64,000 bases of DNA from Lasiosphaeria ovina. Lineage: Eukaryota; Ascomycota; Sordariomycetes; Sordariales; Lasiosphaeriaceae. A program made the translations under genes and the position numbers. Positions 45,969-59,634 of this stretch are shown here, piece by piece. The notes under the pieces are model-generated. The model was not told the origin of the DNA. It was given only the letters and a program-made list of their open reading frames with translations, and ran no database searches. The stretch is from contig JAULSN010000003.1 of NCBI GenBank assembly GCA_033439765.1, positions 310,001-374,000 of the forward strand, written 5' to 3'. Each line of letters begins with the position of its first letter. Positions within the stretch are counted from its first letter, which is position 1.

Positions 45969-46969
45969 TCATGTCGAGTACACGGCAACGTACGAGACTT
46001 CCATCATGCTGCTCCAGCTGTCGACTGTGGCGCCGTTGGGCGGGCCGGGCCTAGAGACAAGAGGTGTTAGCACGGGTGACGAGTGGAGGAATGGACGGAC
46101 AGCTGAGAGAGAGGAGGAATACGTACCAGTCGCCACCGACGGCAACGTTGAAGATGATGAACAGGGGCGAGTGGGCGAGGCTGCCCCAGATGGCCGCGTC
46201 GCCAATGGTGCCGCCCGAGAGGGTGTGGTAGACGCGGCCGTCGTAGAGCCACTGGATGGTCTGGGCACGCCAGTCCGAGTTGGTGAGGTCGATCTTGAGG
46301 GACCAGCGGTGCCAGCCGTTATCTGAAATGGCAACTGTTTCGAACCGGCCGTTGGGCTCGTTGCACGGTCCGCCCGACTTCGAGTAGCCGCAGTGGGTGG
46401 TGCCATATCCAGTGAACTGGCCGTTGATCCTCTCCATGATGTCAAGCTCACCGCACCGGGGCCACTCCGTGCCGTGGTGAATAGAATCGCCCAGCATCCA
46501 GAATGCCGGCCAGATGCCCTGCTGGCGGTTGCTCGGACCGTCGCCGAACCGTATCATCGATTCCACCATCATCACCTTGCCCTGCTGCGGCGTGAAGGTT
46601 GCCTTGCTTTCGATGCGGCCCGACGTCCACTGCCCCGACGCACTCCTGTGCGGCACGAACTGGATCGTGTCACCGCCAGAAAGTTGCACGTTTTGGTTCG
46701 ACGTTGTGTAGTCTTCTACTTCGTTGTTGACGTGCAGACTGAGACAAGCGGCCATTAGCAAGGCAAGAACCCTCGTGGATAGCAACAGTATGGCTGGTGT
46801 ATACTCACTTGGTCACCGTCGTCCATTGGCCGCCGTTGGGAGACTGGCCAGCGCCACCGCTGAAGCCATCGGACCATATGCTATGGAATCCCGGGTAGCC
46901 TGGGATTTGAGTGGCGGCGGCGAGAGAAGAGAAAAGAGAGAGGAAACCGAGTGCGGCGTTGTGGCGCAT
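45969..46969 (-). CDS. Secreted glycoside hydrolase family 16 (beta-glucanase type)
   Basis: Exons 46969-46809, 46738-46127 and 46050-45969 give 284 residues; the phases close. The ATG at 46969 begins a signal peptide (MRHNAALGFLSLFSSLAAAT) followed by QIPGYPGFHSIWSDGFSGG. The catalytic motif is ELDIMERIN (about residue 140), the ExDxxE pattern of GH16, with the first Glu as nucleophile and the last as acid/base. Flanking family segments include GIWPAFWMLGD, YGTTHCGYSKSGGPC, WHRWSLKIDLTN and PLFIIFNVAVGGDW. The enzyme should cut beta-1,3 or beta-1,3/1,4 glucans outside the cell, for cell-wall remodelling or nutrition; which of these is inference. No carbohydrate-binding module or GPI signal is seen. 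Donors are GTGAGT and GTACGT. Confidence 0.9.
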
Positions 46970-49900
46970 TGTGGCGTTTTTCGTCTAACGACTGTGTATA
47001 TGTAAAGAATGCGTGTCTGTTGGGATGAAGAAGTGTCGGTCGTATATGACTTATACAAACCACCAAGCTTCAAGACTAACGGAGAAGAAACGAAGGGCAA
47101 AAGGTCAACTTTGCTGCTGCCGGCTGAAGATATGTATAAAAAGAATGCAAACAGGCCACCAAGCCGGGATCGAGGCGGATAGAGAGAGAGAGAGTGTGGA
47201 ACGAACGGTATGGCAGATACCGAGAAAAGAACGGGCCAGGGGTTCGCTCGGAGCCTGGGAGAGCGAAGTGAAAGAACGTGGGGACAAGAACAGCAAGAAC
47301 TCGGCTTGGTTAGAGAACGGAAAAGGTTGAAGCAAGGCACAGCACAAGAAGGAGCATGAAGCCAGGCATTAAGGTACGCAGGACGGCCGCGGGAGGCTGT
47401 TAAGCAGCATATATACCGAATAAATTGGGCAACACACCCAGGGACAGGAGGCGGCGTCCCCACCTCGGCACGCGTGGTGCAAACCCGAGCCGGGGTCGGG
47501 ACCCCCCATGCTCAGATCCCATCTGATGGATGGCGGAGCGATGTGTGCATAGGTCCGAGCTAGGGGCGAGATATGAGCTCAGGGTCGGCAAGCAGTGGCG
47601 TGGCAGCCGTGGCTGGTCCTGATTGGGAAATTGGCTTGGGAGAGAGAGCATGAAACATGAACAACTCTGCCTGCTCGCAGGCCCAATGGGTAACATTGCC
47701 GGCCAGAACCCAGGACGTGGCGGCCGAGATCCTAAAGAGCGCGGTTCTGGAATTCCCTGTTGCCAGGCTTGGCCCGGCGGAAAATCCTGACTGGCCGGGA
47801 AGCTCCCATTAACGGAGCACCCCGGTCTATATCCAGTGCCGTCCATCCCCACTTTGGCCAAGCGCAACTTTTGCATCTGATGTCGAGCCCAAAAAAGGTT
47901 CCAAGCGCGCGATTCCGCAAGCCCAACGTTTGGCGGCGTGTTGGGACTCGGCGCGGCAACGTCTTCTCTTCTGTTTGCACAGCCGCCAGCAACGCAAGCT
48001 CCTGTCAAGAGACTGACCCTCTTTAGGGGCACGCGCCGCAGTGGATGCAACTTGCCAAGACCACGAGCCCGCGAAGACCGCGAGTCGGCAAGAGACGCCG
48101 CTACGGCGAGTGCAGACGACTGAGCGGCAAAGCCGTAAAGACAGGCAGCCGCACGGGCCAAGGGCAAGGGGAGCAAAAATAGGGGGTCAAGGACTCAGAG
48201 ATGGATGTCTTCACTTCACTCGCTGCTACCCCACCACTCGTCAATGCAGCCCGAGCATCCTGAATCTCGGTCCAGTACCTGCGTTAGCCTCCCCTCCCAG
48301 TCTAAAACGTGAAACAGGACAGCGAAGCTAGGGAGAAGCACCTGATTCGGGATGACACCCTCGTTTTCGCTTTCACAGACGACGACGGCGGGCCTTGACC
48401 TGGATACCTGTGCCGGTGTGGAGCACGACGAGTGAGCGGACACTCCAGCTCTGGACAAGCCTGAGCTCTTTGACATCAGATATTTTGTCTCGGCGATGCA
48501 GAGGCTTCGACTGCTGAGTCGGCCGATACAGAAGGTAATGCTTGTTTGCCTGATGGAAGACGCAGCATTTTAGTGTAGGACCAGCGCAGTCGTTGGCAGC
48601 GGGCAGGCAGTTGGACGAACAGCCGTTGAAGATTTTTGATGCCGAAAGCGGCTTCTTCTTGCCCGAGGCGAGGATCCCTCTTCACCACCTCATGACAGCT
48701 CAGGGTAAAGCTGGGGAAGAGGAGGCGGCGCAGGCTCCCAGAGTGGGGGAAACCCACCGAGAACACGCGCTGGAGGTCCGCTCTAGAGTCCAGAGCCGCG
48801 GCGCATGCCCTGTGCCAAAATGCTGCGAAGCTGCCTCCGGCCCTCACGAATCCCGCATAGCGACGGGAAAAGCGGCGCAGCGCTTGAGTGCTTGAGTTGA
48901 CCCCCATCCATTGGCCTGACCGCCGTTCACTGCGCTGCTGTTGCTGCTACTGCTGCTTTCAAATCAGGGGGTTGCGGGGCTGATGAGAGAGCGCTCTGGG
49001 CTGTCAGCCAGGGCAGCCGTCTGTCCCGTCCAATGGTGTCCCAGAGCGTCGGAATGCAGACGTTCCTGCGAAAGCGGCGAGTAAAAGTCAACCACCAACT
49101 GCAGAACACACGCAGAAGTCGTGTGCTTCTAGTTGCGCCCACAAGGAGGCACTTTTTTTTTTTTTTTGGCAGTTCGGCACGGAAGAGAGGGGGCTTGTTG
49201 GTCTGTTAGTCTAGTCTTGTGCAACGGCATTCCAGCTGTCTTCAAATGATTGCAGTCCGAATTAGGACAGAAATGGCCGTTGGCGCCTTCAATTGTCTCC
49301 AAGCCTCAACTACCTTACCAACCTAGGTGGGCACCAATCACCCAGAAAAAGAAATGCAACAGAATACGCCACGAACCGTACAGTGATGCCTTCGATTCAG
49401 ACGAGTGCGCAGTCCGACGCCGTGCCGAACGGGAGCACAGCTTGTTTTCCGAGCCCGCGGAGGCAGACGGACTAAAGTGATCGCCCCGCCACAACCGGAG
49501 CCTTGGGAGCCTGGAAACATGGACGCCTAGGTTGGTTGGGCACCGCGCGTTGGTTCCATTGTCCGCCCTTTTGCACGGCTCGGGCAGCGGGTGTTGGTTC
49601 CTGAAAAAGCCAGCTAATTCAGGCCGGTGGGTAGCACTTTGACAGCGAGAATGCCCTGGGAGGGAGCAATTCCTATGATACGAAGTTCGAAGCGCGTATC
49701 CGTATCGCGAAAAGAAAAAAAGTTCAAACTGCCCGATGGCCTTTTCCCATCGGTTCCCTCGGCGAGCCGTCTCCCCCAATTGTCACCCCGCACTGGAGGG
49801 CACCCTAGCGCTGAGCCCGTTTCATGTTTTGGAGAAAGTCCCCCATTGGGTGCAGCGATCCAACGTCCAATCACATCCCGTTTTCAAAAGGAGATGCCGC

Positions 49901-52900
49901 GACTGTACACTGTAGTTATTTTGCTGTTGCCGCCAAGCCTGCCTTTCCCCCTTGCTTGGAATTGCTGCAGCCGCAGGGCGACTTTTCTTTCTATTTTCTA
50001 GATCTAGCATGAGGTGAAACAAGATGGATCAGGGTTGCTTGCTTGCTGCCCGTCGTGGCTAGCACATGTTTCTCTGCGTGCAATCGTGTTTGCATCTGCA
50101 TTCTTTGACGGGATCTTCAAGTCCTCAGGCGTCTTCAATCCTTCCAGATCAAGGCCACGAGTGGAGTCAGCGGCTCGGCTTGAGCTGAGGCGCTACTGAT
50201 TGAGAGAGAGGTCGTCAATCGGTTCCCCGGATTGGGGGTATTTCGTGTCCATCTTAAGCCCTACCACGTGGCCCGCACTGCCCGGGCGCCCCATTTCATG
50301 CCTGGGCCTGCGCTGTTCGCTGCGGCTCTGGCCTGGATTGCCGATCAGCGCGCCGCATGATTTACCAATCTAGAATCGTTCCTGCTTCTCGTCCCCACTG
50401 CGGGACTTGTCATGCTCAATCGAGATTCGAAGTCTATGCGATTCTGGGTGCTTACATCGGGGGCGCGTTCGCATTGTGCATTGTGTTGGCTTTTCGCCCC
50501 TCAAGCTGAGCTGAGCTTTCATTCTCGAGACGGGAATGTGCGCAAGCCGCCAAGCGGACATAACATAACTCTCACACCATACATCTCAACCAAGTCTGAG
50601 CACCCGTCACGAAATTCTCCATCGATGCCGCCAACATGCAATTGGACGGCTGTCTAATTGCGCTGAGGGACAATTCGCATCGGCACCCGTTGGTTCCGGC
50701 TCGGAATTTTGACGCCCGTCCTCGGCCAAGATATTCGGCTTACGGCCAGCAGAGCCAGGTTCGATATCACGCCCAACAACTCGATGGACGACGGCAGCAA
50801 TAAACAAGATAGCCCACCGGCCAAGACGGCTCTTACAGAGGTGCCGCCCGTGCCTGTCCCGCGTCTGAACTAATTAATTGTTCCTGAACCTGCCTGCACA
50901 CACGCGTGTATTAGATGCCAGTTGTATATCACCCGGCCACGGCTCCGCTGGTTATATATTATTTATTACCATTGTTATAGGCGGGCCACGAATACTTCGT
51001 GACAACCCGCGTTCGGCAAACAGGTTTTTGGTCTGCTGTGGCGAGACCGGTTCTCATGCCATTTGTTCTCCATCTTTCCCGCCTTGGGTGTGGGGGGAAC
51101 CTGAGAAAGCATTGGACAGCAATTAATAGCAAACTGCGTTATCAACAAACGGGGGTTGGGCGCGTTGCGTGTGCCGTCCCGCCCGCAGGCGATTATTATC
51201 CGATCATCAATCTACTTATTACCCATCCCACACCCAACTCGACGCGCTCTGGCCTTGGCTGTCCGAGTTGGCCACCGTGACCTGTCCTCCAAGCCTGGCC
51301 AAGCCCGACTGGCGACGCGCCGTGGCCTAGTTGTGCGACTAATTCTGCAGAACGGGCCTAGGCGCTTGAAGCTGCTACGGCTTCCCTCCTGTCTCGGGGC
51401 TCTTTGGGTATTCTGAAGGGCGGGCAGTCGGTCAATGTAGGTGCTGCGAAGGTTGGCTGGAAGTTACCATTACTCGTCGAAAATGAGCACGTATATACAC
51501 AAATTTGATCATGGCCTTTTTCTCTCTGCAAAGTCTTTTCATTAACCAGGTATTCCTGTCATGGAGTTGAGGACTCCTGTGAATTTTCTATTGTGTGACT
51601 GAGTTGCTCTGTCCCCGACTAAAAGGCCCGAATTATCTTCCAATTTTGGGTCCAGTTCAAGATCAAAGCCCCATTCGTAAATCTTGCCGCTGAAAGAAAC
51701 GTTTAGAATCACTGAACATCTAAGATGGCATAGAGAGAGAGAATGTATGACCACATGCTACTGTGCCCAGTCGTTCTGGTAATTTGGACTTGAGTCCCAA
51801 CACTGCCTGTGCTGTGTCTGCCTCGCGCGTTTTTCCCTACCTAGATTGTCATGTAGTTGACAAAGAGAATCGAGACGCCCAGCCTCAAGGCCTCCTTTTC
51901 CCTCGTCACAGTTCCTTGCCGAGACAAAAACTTGACAAGATCATCCGGACGCAGCTCAAGTTGAACAGCGTGCATTCGCTAAGTTATAGCAAAGCCAAAA
52001 CTGGGTCTAACTGTCCAGCAAACGCTGGAAGACTGCCAGAGTGAGTCCAGACGGCAAAGAGAATGGCGAGGCAATTTCCATGCAGAGAAACGCGTCACCA
52101 CATGCGGCACTTCAAGAGACTCGTGTATGTGTACGTATGTAGGTCACAGTAGGCGAGTATGTGGAAAAAGATCTCAAACTCGTGGGCGTTCTCACACCCG
52201 AGCACGAGTTTGCTGTCTGGTTTCCGAGACTAATTATCAAGGCAAACTTCACAATAAAGGCCGCAAAAAAGAGACGAGGTCAGCACACAGTCACAGCACG
52301 CGTGTCCGTAGAGTCATATTTTCCAGCGCCCTGAGGGATTACAAAAATTTTGTCTGCCGAGCCTCGGATGTCGATCCTAACTTCTCATTTCTCAAGAATC
52401 ATTGCGGTCCCTTGGCATAAGTCCGGCCCTGAATCTCTTAGTACTACTGGCTTGATCGGGTTGTGCGGCGTTTCCCCGTGATCACTGTTGCTGATAAGTA
52501 TCTGTGCCACCGTGTTCTTCTCTTTCGCACGACTGGAGCCAACTCCAAAACGCAGAAAAACGAGAGCCTTAGCCACCTCTACTCTAGGTCTAGTAGAATC
52601 TGGTCAGCAGGAGGTCTTGAATCAACTAACAAGGAAGCTGAGGCTTGCGCATTGTGGCGGACTCTGGAGGCGAGCGGCTTGGGGAAACACTCGCCAAGGA
52701 CACTGGTACGGGCGAGAAGAACATTTGCCAGCAGTGGTGGTCAGACGAAGCAGCAGCAGCACTAAGCAGTGCATGCCGCCAGGGGTTGAATGACTAATAG
52801 CTACTTTGACGTTGACATGTAGACCGGCCCCTTCTATATTGGGAAGAATGAGCATGTATAATCTAATCCTGGAAAGTCCTCCGCCGATAAGCATTCAGAG

Positions 52901-53182
52901 ATTAAATTGTACAGCTATTTATGCGTCACGCCTGCTCCTCTCCGACGACACGTGATTTGTGAAATATGGTTTATTCATCATTGAGGCTATCAGGTCCAAG
53001 TTTAGGTTACAACCCGCGTCATATTATTTTATTGTTCTTCTCTATTCCGCAACCTTATTAGCGATCACTTTCAATCGCCCCAACCATTCCTTAATATCGT
53101 CAACAAGTCCCCAGAGTAGTTATTTAGAAAATCCTTCCATTTCGGGCCGTCTATGCGAAATCTAGATCATAAAGATATATAC
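46970..53182. other. Large gene-poor region
   Basis: No convincing gene in about 6 kb. Features noted: a run of T at about 49152-49167; the sequence CTACCTTACCAACCTAGGTGGG at about 49309-49330; CTACCTAGATTG at about 51838; and a remnant of the MITE-like family at 52838-52910 (annotated separately). The 258-residue minus frame at 47400-48176 and the 143-residue minus frame at 48476-48907 have compositions unlike proteins. Confidence 0.5.
52838..52910. mobile_element. Remnant of the MITE-like element, right end
   Basis: The stretch TCCTGGAAAGTCCTCCGCCG and onward to ATTAAATTGT aligns over 44 positions with the right end of the element at 27384-27639. There are nine differences, all transitions. 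Just before it, TTGGGAAGAATG resembles TTGGGAAGAATA near the left end of that element, so the interior appears deleted. The left terminal repeat is not seen. Confidence 0.55.
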
Positions 53183-53546
53183 CGTACCCATACGCCCTAG
53201 GCGCAGAACGACAACAATCACCTTCCCGTACAAGCTACCGCGAAAAGGCCCTACACGTACGAGGTTTCTTCGGTACCGCTAAAAACGTAACCGATATCAA
53301 AGTCGACGATAATATAAGTTAGGAGGGGGTCGTCCACAGATATGCTATCCTTTGCTTTCACGTCGGATCTATCCCATCCAAAAAGGATCAACTTCTTAAG
53401 GTCCTCCTGGCTTATATCATCGTTGATTTCGATGCCGGTTACGTTTTTAGCGTCGCCGACGAGCTTCTTACGTGCGGGGCCTTTTCGCAGCAGCTTGCAC
53501 GGCAAGGTGATTGTTGTCGTTCTGCACCTAGGGCGTACCGGTACGG
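53183..53546. repeat. Long imperfect palindrome, two arms of about 145 bp
   Basis: The left arm (about 53183-53326) and the reverse complement of the right arm (about 53403-53546) align over their length with one indel and roughly four-fifths identity by eye. They share identical blocks such as TACGCCCTAGG, GCAGAACGACAACAATCACC, GCGAAAAGGCCC and CGCTAAAAACGTAACCG. Many differences are transitions. The spacer is about 77 bp. The structure could form a hairpin in RNA or DNA. Confidence 0.75.
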
Positions 53547-53724
53547 CATATGTCTTCATGACCTGGATTTCGCGGTGAGCTTCGTCTGAACCGCCTACGA
53601 TGGATCGGAACGTACCGATTGTGCCAGTTGGGCCGCGTTGAGAATATGGATTTGGTTGATCTGGTGGGTTTTGGGTGAGGACTGGAAGGTCTGTGCAAGG
53701 AAGACCCTTGGTCAATTGCAGCAT
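53251..53724 (-). CDS. Hypothetical ORF running through the palindrome
   Basis: ATG 53724 to stop at 53251, 157 residues, no recognised domain. The first 60 residues are Pro/Gln/Gly-rich; then the right palindrome arm is read (KTYAVPVRPRCRTTTITLPC, KNVTGIEINDDISQEDLKK), then the spacer and part of the left arm. Because the second half reads into an inverted copy of itself, an intact original gene is unlikely to end this way. It is more likely a rearranged fragment. A TATATAAAAG sequence at about 53802 lies upstream and could serve either direction. Confidence 0.3.
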   Translation of the reverse strand: MLQLTKGLPCTDLPVLTQNPPDQPNPYSQRGPTGTIGTFRSIVGGSDEAHREIQVMKTYAVPVRPRCRTTTITLPCKLLRKGPARKKLVGDAKNVTGIEINDDISQEDLKKLILFGWDRSDVKAKDSISVDDPLLTYIIVDFDIGYVFSGTEETSYV

Positions 53725-56700
53725 TCTTGTTCTATTTGTACTCGTGCCGGCAATTTGGATTAGATAATGAACCTGGATCTACTAGGCCAGTCGACTTCAA
53801 TATATAAAAGAGAGCGCCCTCGGCGACGTAGCGGCTGATCATGGAGCAATATGAGACGGCGCTGGCCTTTACGGACCGCATCTCGCGCGCCGTCTTGTCC
53901 ACGACTACGGGAGACTATGCTGGCGTAATCCCGGAGGCTGTGCGGCCAAGAGAGAGCGTATTTATTACCGATTGTGACAGGTTCCCCTTTTGTCGTCTGT
54001 CAGGCTCTTGGTACTGCTACGACTTCTTCTAGATACTACTATTGCGACTGCCACCGGATCTAAGACTGTCAGTAGAGCTGTTGCTGATACTCGTGTTGGC
54101 CCTGATGTGCCGGTTTCCGCATATTACAGGCTGGTTAGCGAGCGCTATCTCCACGGCCTCATGAGCGATTTCTAGAAGCTTGAATGAGAGCCGGGCGGTA
54201 GTTGAAAACAAACAAGACTCAGCCTCGTTCATGTAGCTACCAGGCAAGCAGACCTTACTCACCCAACAAATTTTCCCAGAAAGGGGAAGTGATATCAACA
54301 CAGCTCGGAGACAGATAGCCCTAAATGTGCCTCGTGAGTTTCACCGCTTTTACCAGTCTGAGAGAGCGGTGGGCGGGCAGAAAGTGATGACAGCCTCGAT
54401 ACCGAACCCCAGGAGCAACGGAAATTGTATCGAATAATCCCGCGAAAAGCGGTGTTCAAGCTTTTGATAAAGGGGAGCGTTAGTTGGTACTTGAGAAAAC
54501 AAAACTCTAAAGCTATCTAGGTAGGTAGCGTTATTTGACCACTCTCCTCCATAATATTTCTCGTCTCAAGGTAGAAGCCTAAGAGCATCATTATGAGCTG
54601 GGTGTGGGCTTGAACGAAAATCGAACCATTAAATGCGAGAGAGTGTCAAAATTGTCGAAAGGGCAAGAGAAGGTCCTCAGAGAGGGAAGAAAAAAACTAC
54701 CGGTACAGAGCAAACTTGGAACTTGCATCAACTGGTATGGGATTTCAACGTATTCAGGACGGTACCGGATCATGCTATTTGCTCCCGTCAGTGAGGTGAC
54801 CTGTCACCTAGCTCGCCTCGAATCACGAATGTTAGGTAACCTGGCCATAGTGCGGGACCTCGGCTTATCTGCCTTAATCTATGACATTTTCTACTTGGTA
54901 ACCGTATGTCCCTACCTCATGCAATCTGTACCTAGGTAGTCCGTGGCATGTCCGGAATGGCCAGGGTGTCGGAATGAATGGCAAGAACGACCAGTCGTAT
55001 TCCTCATCGGCCACAATGCTGAGTTCAAGCTACTAATATGTCATCCACAAGTGCAGCAGCACCTTCCCAAAAGTCTTCCAATTTTGCAAGCTTCCACCTT
55101 GGGTTGTCTGAGATTGGAAGCGACTGCGGGGACCTCAACACACTCTAACTGAACTTGAAGTCTATTAATTACCTTACCACGCTTACCTATCTCGTTTACC
55201 GTTGCATTCCTTGGTCTCAAATCTACAATGCAGCACCAGATGGAGGCAAGTCGGGCTTGGTCGTGATGCCAGCTGCCAGCATCTTCGTGCCACTGAGCAG
55301 GGACCAACATTGACTCGTCGGATCTCAACGGCAATCAGAGGGCACCATGCCAATCCAACAGCGCCACAAACCCCACCTATGATGGATCACTAAGCTTCGC
55401 AGGGGCGCGCACCCCGCCCTCTAAACGCCTCCATCCCACCTTCCCGGGCACTGGAGCCCAGCTTTTTAGCTGTTATGTCTTGTCACCGATCTTGGGTTAG
55501 GTTGTCAATTCTGTCAATTCTATCATTGCCCGCCGTCGCGGAGATGCGGTTCGTCCCAAACCCAGTATGCTCTCGGCTCATAACCGGCCGCCTTGTTGAA
55601 CGTAGCGGCGCGACCTACGGGCCGAGTGCGGAGAAATATCCCTGCGAAATGCGGTCGAAAGGCCTCATCAGGAAGGCAGCGAGCGAGAGACGCTCGTATT
55701 TGAGCCGACCTTTGTTGGTAGGAACCGGACCCGATAACGGCGAGGCATCGGGCAGGCAGTTGACCATTCTACAGCTCGAATCGATAACGTCTTCCTCTTT
55801 GTTGTATCATTTTGTTTCATCCCAAGACTCAGACGACCATGTCATCAGCGGCCATGCGCGGTTCTGATTCGTGCCATATATTAATCGCAATTTACTCGAC
55901 CAGGATCCCGCTCTTCCATGATGGGACGGGAGGCTGCCGCAGCTTTGGTAAGCAGCCCCAAACTGGGCTGGGCGAGGTTCTTTCCTGGGGGGCATCTCCA
56001 CTGCCCCAACTCCCACAACTCCCCTAAACTCGTCTTCTCCAGGCTTCCAGATAGCGCCCCCAAGGCTCAGCAATCGGCGCCCTCGCTCAGCACTAACATA
56101 CCTAAGGTACCTAAGGAGGCCGAGCCATTGCAACGCCCGAAGGATCGATCCAGCCAACACGTTCCATCAGAATGTTCACTGGTCGTTGGATTGCGCAAAG
56201 CAGCAGCCCTCCAGTTGCCGTGCATTAATTGCTCGCTTTCCTAGCCGGGAAGGTGGCTATGCCGCTTCACCCCGAAGGGCAGCGCAAAGAGCCAAGAAAC
56301 AAGACGTGACGGCTTGGCGTTTTGCGCATGGCTCACTGTCTGCCAGTCTCGTCAGCACAGGCCAGTCACATGTTTTGATACCAGTGGAGGGCACCTACCC
56401 CCTTTCCTCCTGGATGGATGGGTAGAAGAGGTGGTTCCTGCAGCCGAGCATCTCGTGCTTCGTTACCACTTTCTATTCCAGTCTGCGCATGGGCTTGAAG
56501 TGGCAACCCCCCACGGGCGCGATGCCAGGATTCGTCCTCCAAGTGGACATGTCGCCAACTGCCGCCTCCCAGATCCGCTGAGGTCCCCGGCAGCCGTGAT
56601 GCGTCCGTGCAGTGACTCAATAGCGCCGTGCGGGAGCGTTTCTCAGCCCCGACCCTACCTATTATTATAACCTCGAAGGAGCATCAAGGTCACGGCCCGT

Positions 56701-57098
56701 GGGGTATTCAATGCGACCTTCCGCTCCCTACAGCCTTTTCCGAGCTTCGCGCCGACCCTTCCCTGCCCTGCCCTTCCGGCGTGCCTGTCCGGTGTCAGGC
56801 AGATCCTGAACCCGCTTGCAGGCGCGGTCTCCCACTCGGCGCACCAGAGCTCAGCGTCACAAGTTGTTCGGATCACGCAAGCATCTTCTTCCCCAGGCCA
56901 AGCCCTGTTCGGTAGGTCATGGCTCTGATACTGCGGCTCTGTCTCCAACGCTCTGACCTGGACACATCCTTCCTATCCACGGCCACAGTGACCTTCCTGG
57001 TCCTGCCACCAGAAGGCACCGCACATGATGGACCACGTCAGATCCTTATGGGGAAGGTCAACACAAGGCATGGCGCTCTGTTGCCCATTCCGATGCCA
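53725..57098. other. Gene-poor region
   Basis: No gene is supported. A 63-codon plus frame at 53841-54032 (MEQYETALAFTDRISRAVLS) follows a TATATAAAAG box by about 30 bp, but matches no family I know. Dispersed motifs occur as CTAGGTAGGTAG (about 54518), GTACCTAGGTAG (about 54929) and the palindrome TACCTAAGGTACCTAAGG (about 56100). Confidence 0.5.
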
Positions 57099-57105
57099 TA
57101 TAAAG
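57099..57105 (+). promoter_or_regulatory. TATA box of the subtilisin gene
   Basis: TATAAAG lies 230 bp upstream of the ATG at 57335 on the same strand. If used, transcription would start near 57130 and the 9-bp repeat at 57164-57226 would be part of the 5' untranslated leader. Confidence 0.5.
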
Positions 57106-57163
57106 GGTCATGATGTCGTCGACAAGTGCTACTGGTTTTGACAGATCCAGAAGCATCAGAGTC

Positions 57164-57226
57164 AGTCAAGCCAGTCAAGCCAGTCAAGCCAGTCAAGCCA
57201 GTCAAGCCAGTCAAGCCAGTCAAGCC
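57164..57226. repeat. Seven perfect 9-bp tandem units AGTCAAGCC
   Basis: Units start at 57164, 57173, 57182, 57191, 57200, 57209 and 57218, all identical, followed by a degenerate AGCCGAGCC. They lie between a TATA box and the start codon of the secreted subtilisin, so they are probably transcribed as leader. Perfect identity suggests recent expansion or ongoing slippage. Confidence 0.9.
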
Positions 57227-57334
57227 AGCCGAGCCAGCAAAGACAGCCACCCCGGATCTCGCCGCCGAAGTCTTGTCACGTTCCATCTTTGATCGTCATC
57301 ATCCTCAACAACCGCTTTCAAGCCCAACATCGCC

Positions 57335-58720
<1,386 letters not shown>

Positions 58721-59634
58721 GCGGTTGTGAATCTCTGTGCTTCTTCCACAGACCAACGGCTTCCCGTTGTATGGTTACAATGATGGGAAGTGCGCTATTT
58801 ACGACTTTCTCTTTGCACGAGTACCTAGTTTTGCCGATTTCTTTGCTTGCCGTTCCTATCACTTTCATCCGGGCACCTTCATTCTTGCATAGATTTCCTT
58901 CTCGCATTCTTGAGAGGCTGCCCTCGTCGATATTACCACATAGATTTGTTTAAATCCTATATAATTGCTCCTATCTTCCTATTTCATGTCTTAAACTCAA
59001 ACAGACCCAACCTTGCTATTCCGTGTCAAAATAGTCACCCCGGTATCCATCCATTTGCCCAGACCCTGCTTAGCTAAAAAAGCGTCCTAGTTCCGGTCAT
59101 CGGTTATTTCTTCTTGCAGGGAAAACCAGCGGGACCAGCAGGGGCCCGAAACAAGCTTCTCGACTACTTTTCTGGGGTTAACGCTACGGTCGTTGCTGGC
59201 CTTGGCGTGCTCAAACGCCCTGTGAATGGCGTACGATGCCAGGGCTGGATAGTCTTCCAAGGTCTGCGATAGCACTGATCCTGGTATTTGAGAGGACCAG
59301 CTCGAGACGACCGACCTTGTCCTTGCGTAATTATCGGATTCAAGGATGGAAATACCTTCATCTTGAGATTCTCTCCGGGGTGGTATTAACATGTGTCGGG
59401 TGCTTTCCTATCGGGACTTCGGCTGGCGACTGAGTGTCATCTGTCTTGGCTACTAGCTGGGAATTCTCGAATGATGACTGGGCGAGTCGGGAGCCAAGTC
59501 AGACCCTAGCACCCCCTTCCAGGACATGGTATGGTCAGAATCCAGCGAACTCTGCTCGTCTGGTTGCGCCTGGCCTTTGCCTTCGTGTAAATTCCACTTC
59601 CTGTACCAAAAATATCTCTACATCTCATTCTCCT
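58721..59634. other. Intergenic region between convergent genes
   Basis: No gene is supported. It is the 3' flank of the protease and of the HNH protein. A 101-residue minus frame at 59087-59392 (with PALASYAIHRAFEHAKASND) has some protein-like stretches but no start context or known domain; it could be a fragment of a lost gene. Confidence 0.45.

Noticed and set aside
47400..48176. 258-codon minus-strand frame with a hydrophobic start
   Set aside because: Arg/Pro/Ser-rich without domain, introns or resemblance; likely chance in GC-rich DNA.
48476..48907. 143-codon minus-strand frame
   Set aside because: No family resemblance; composition not protein-like.
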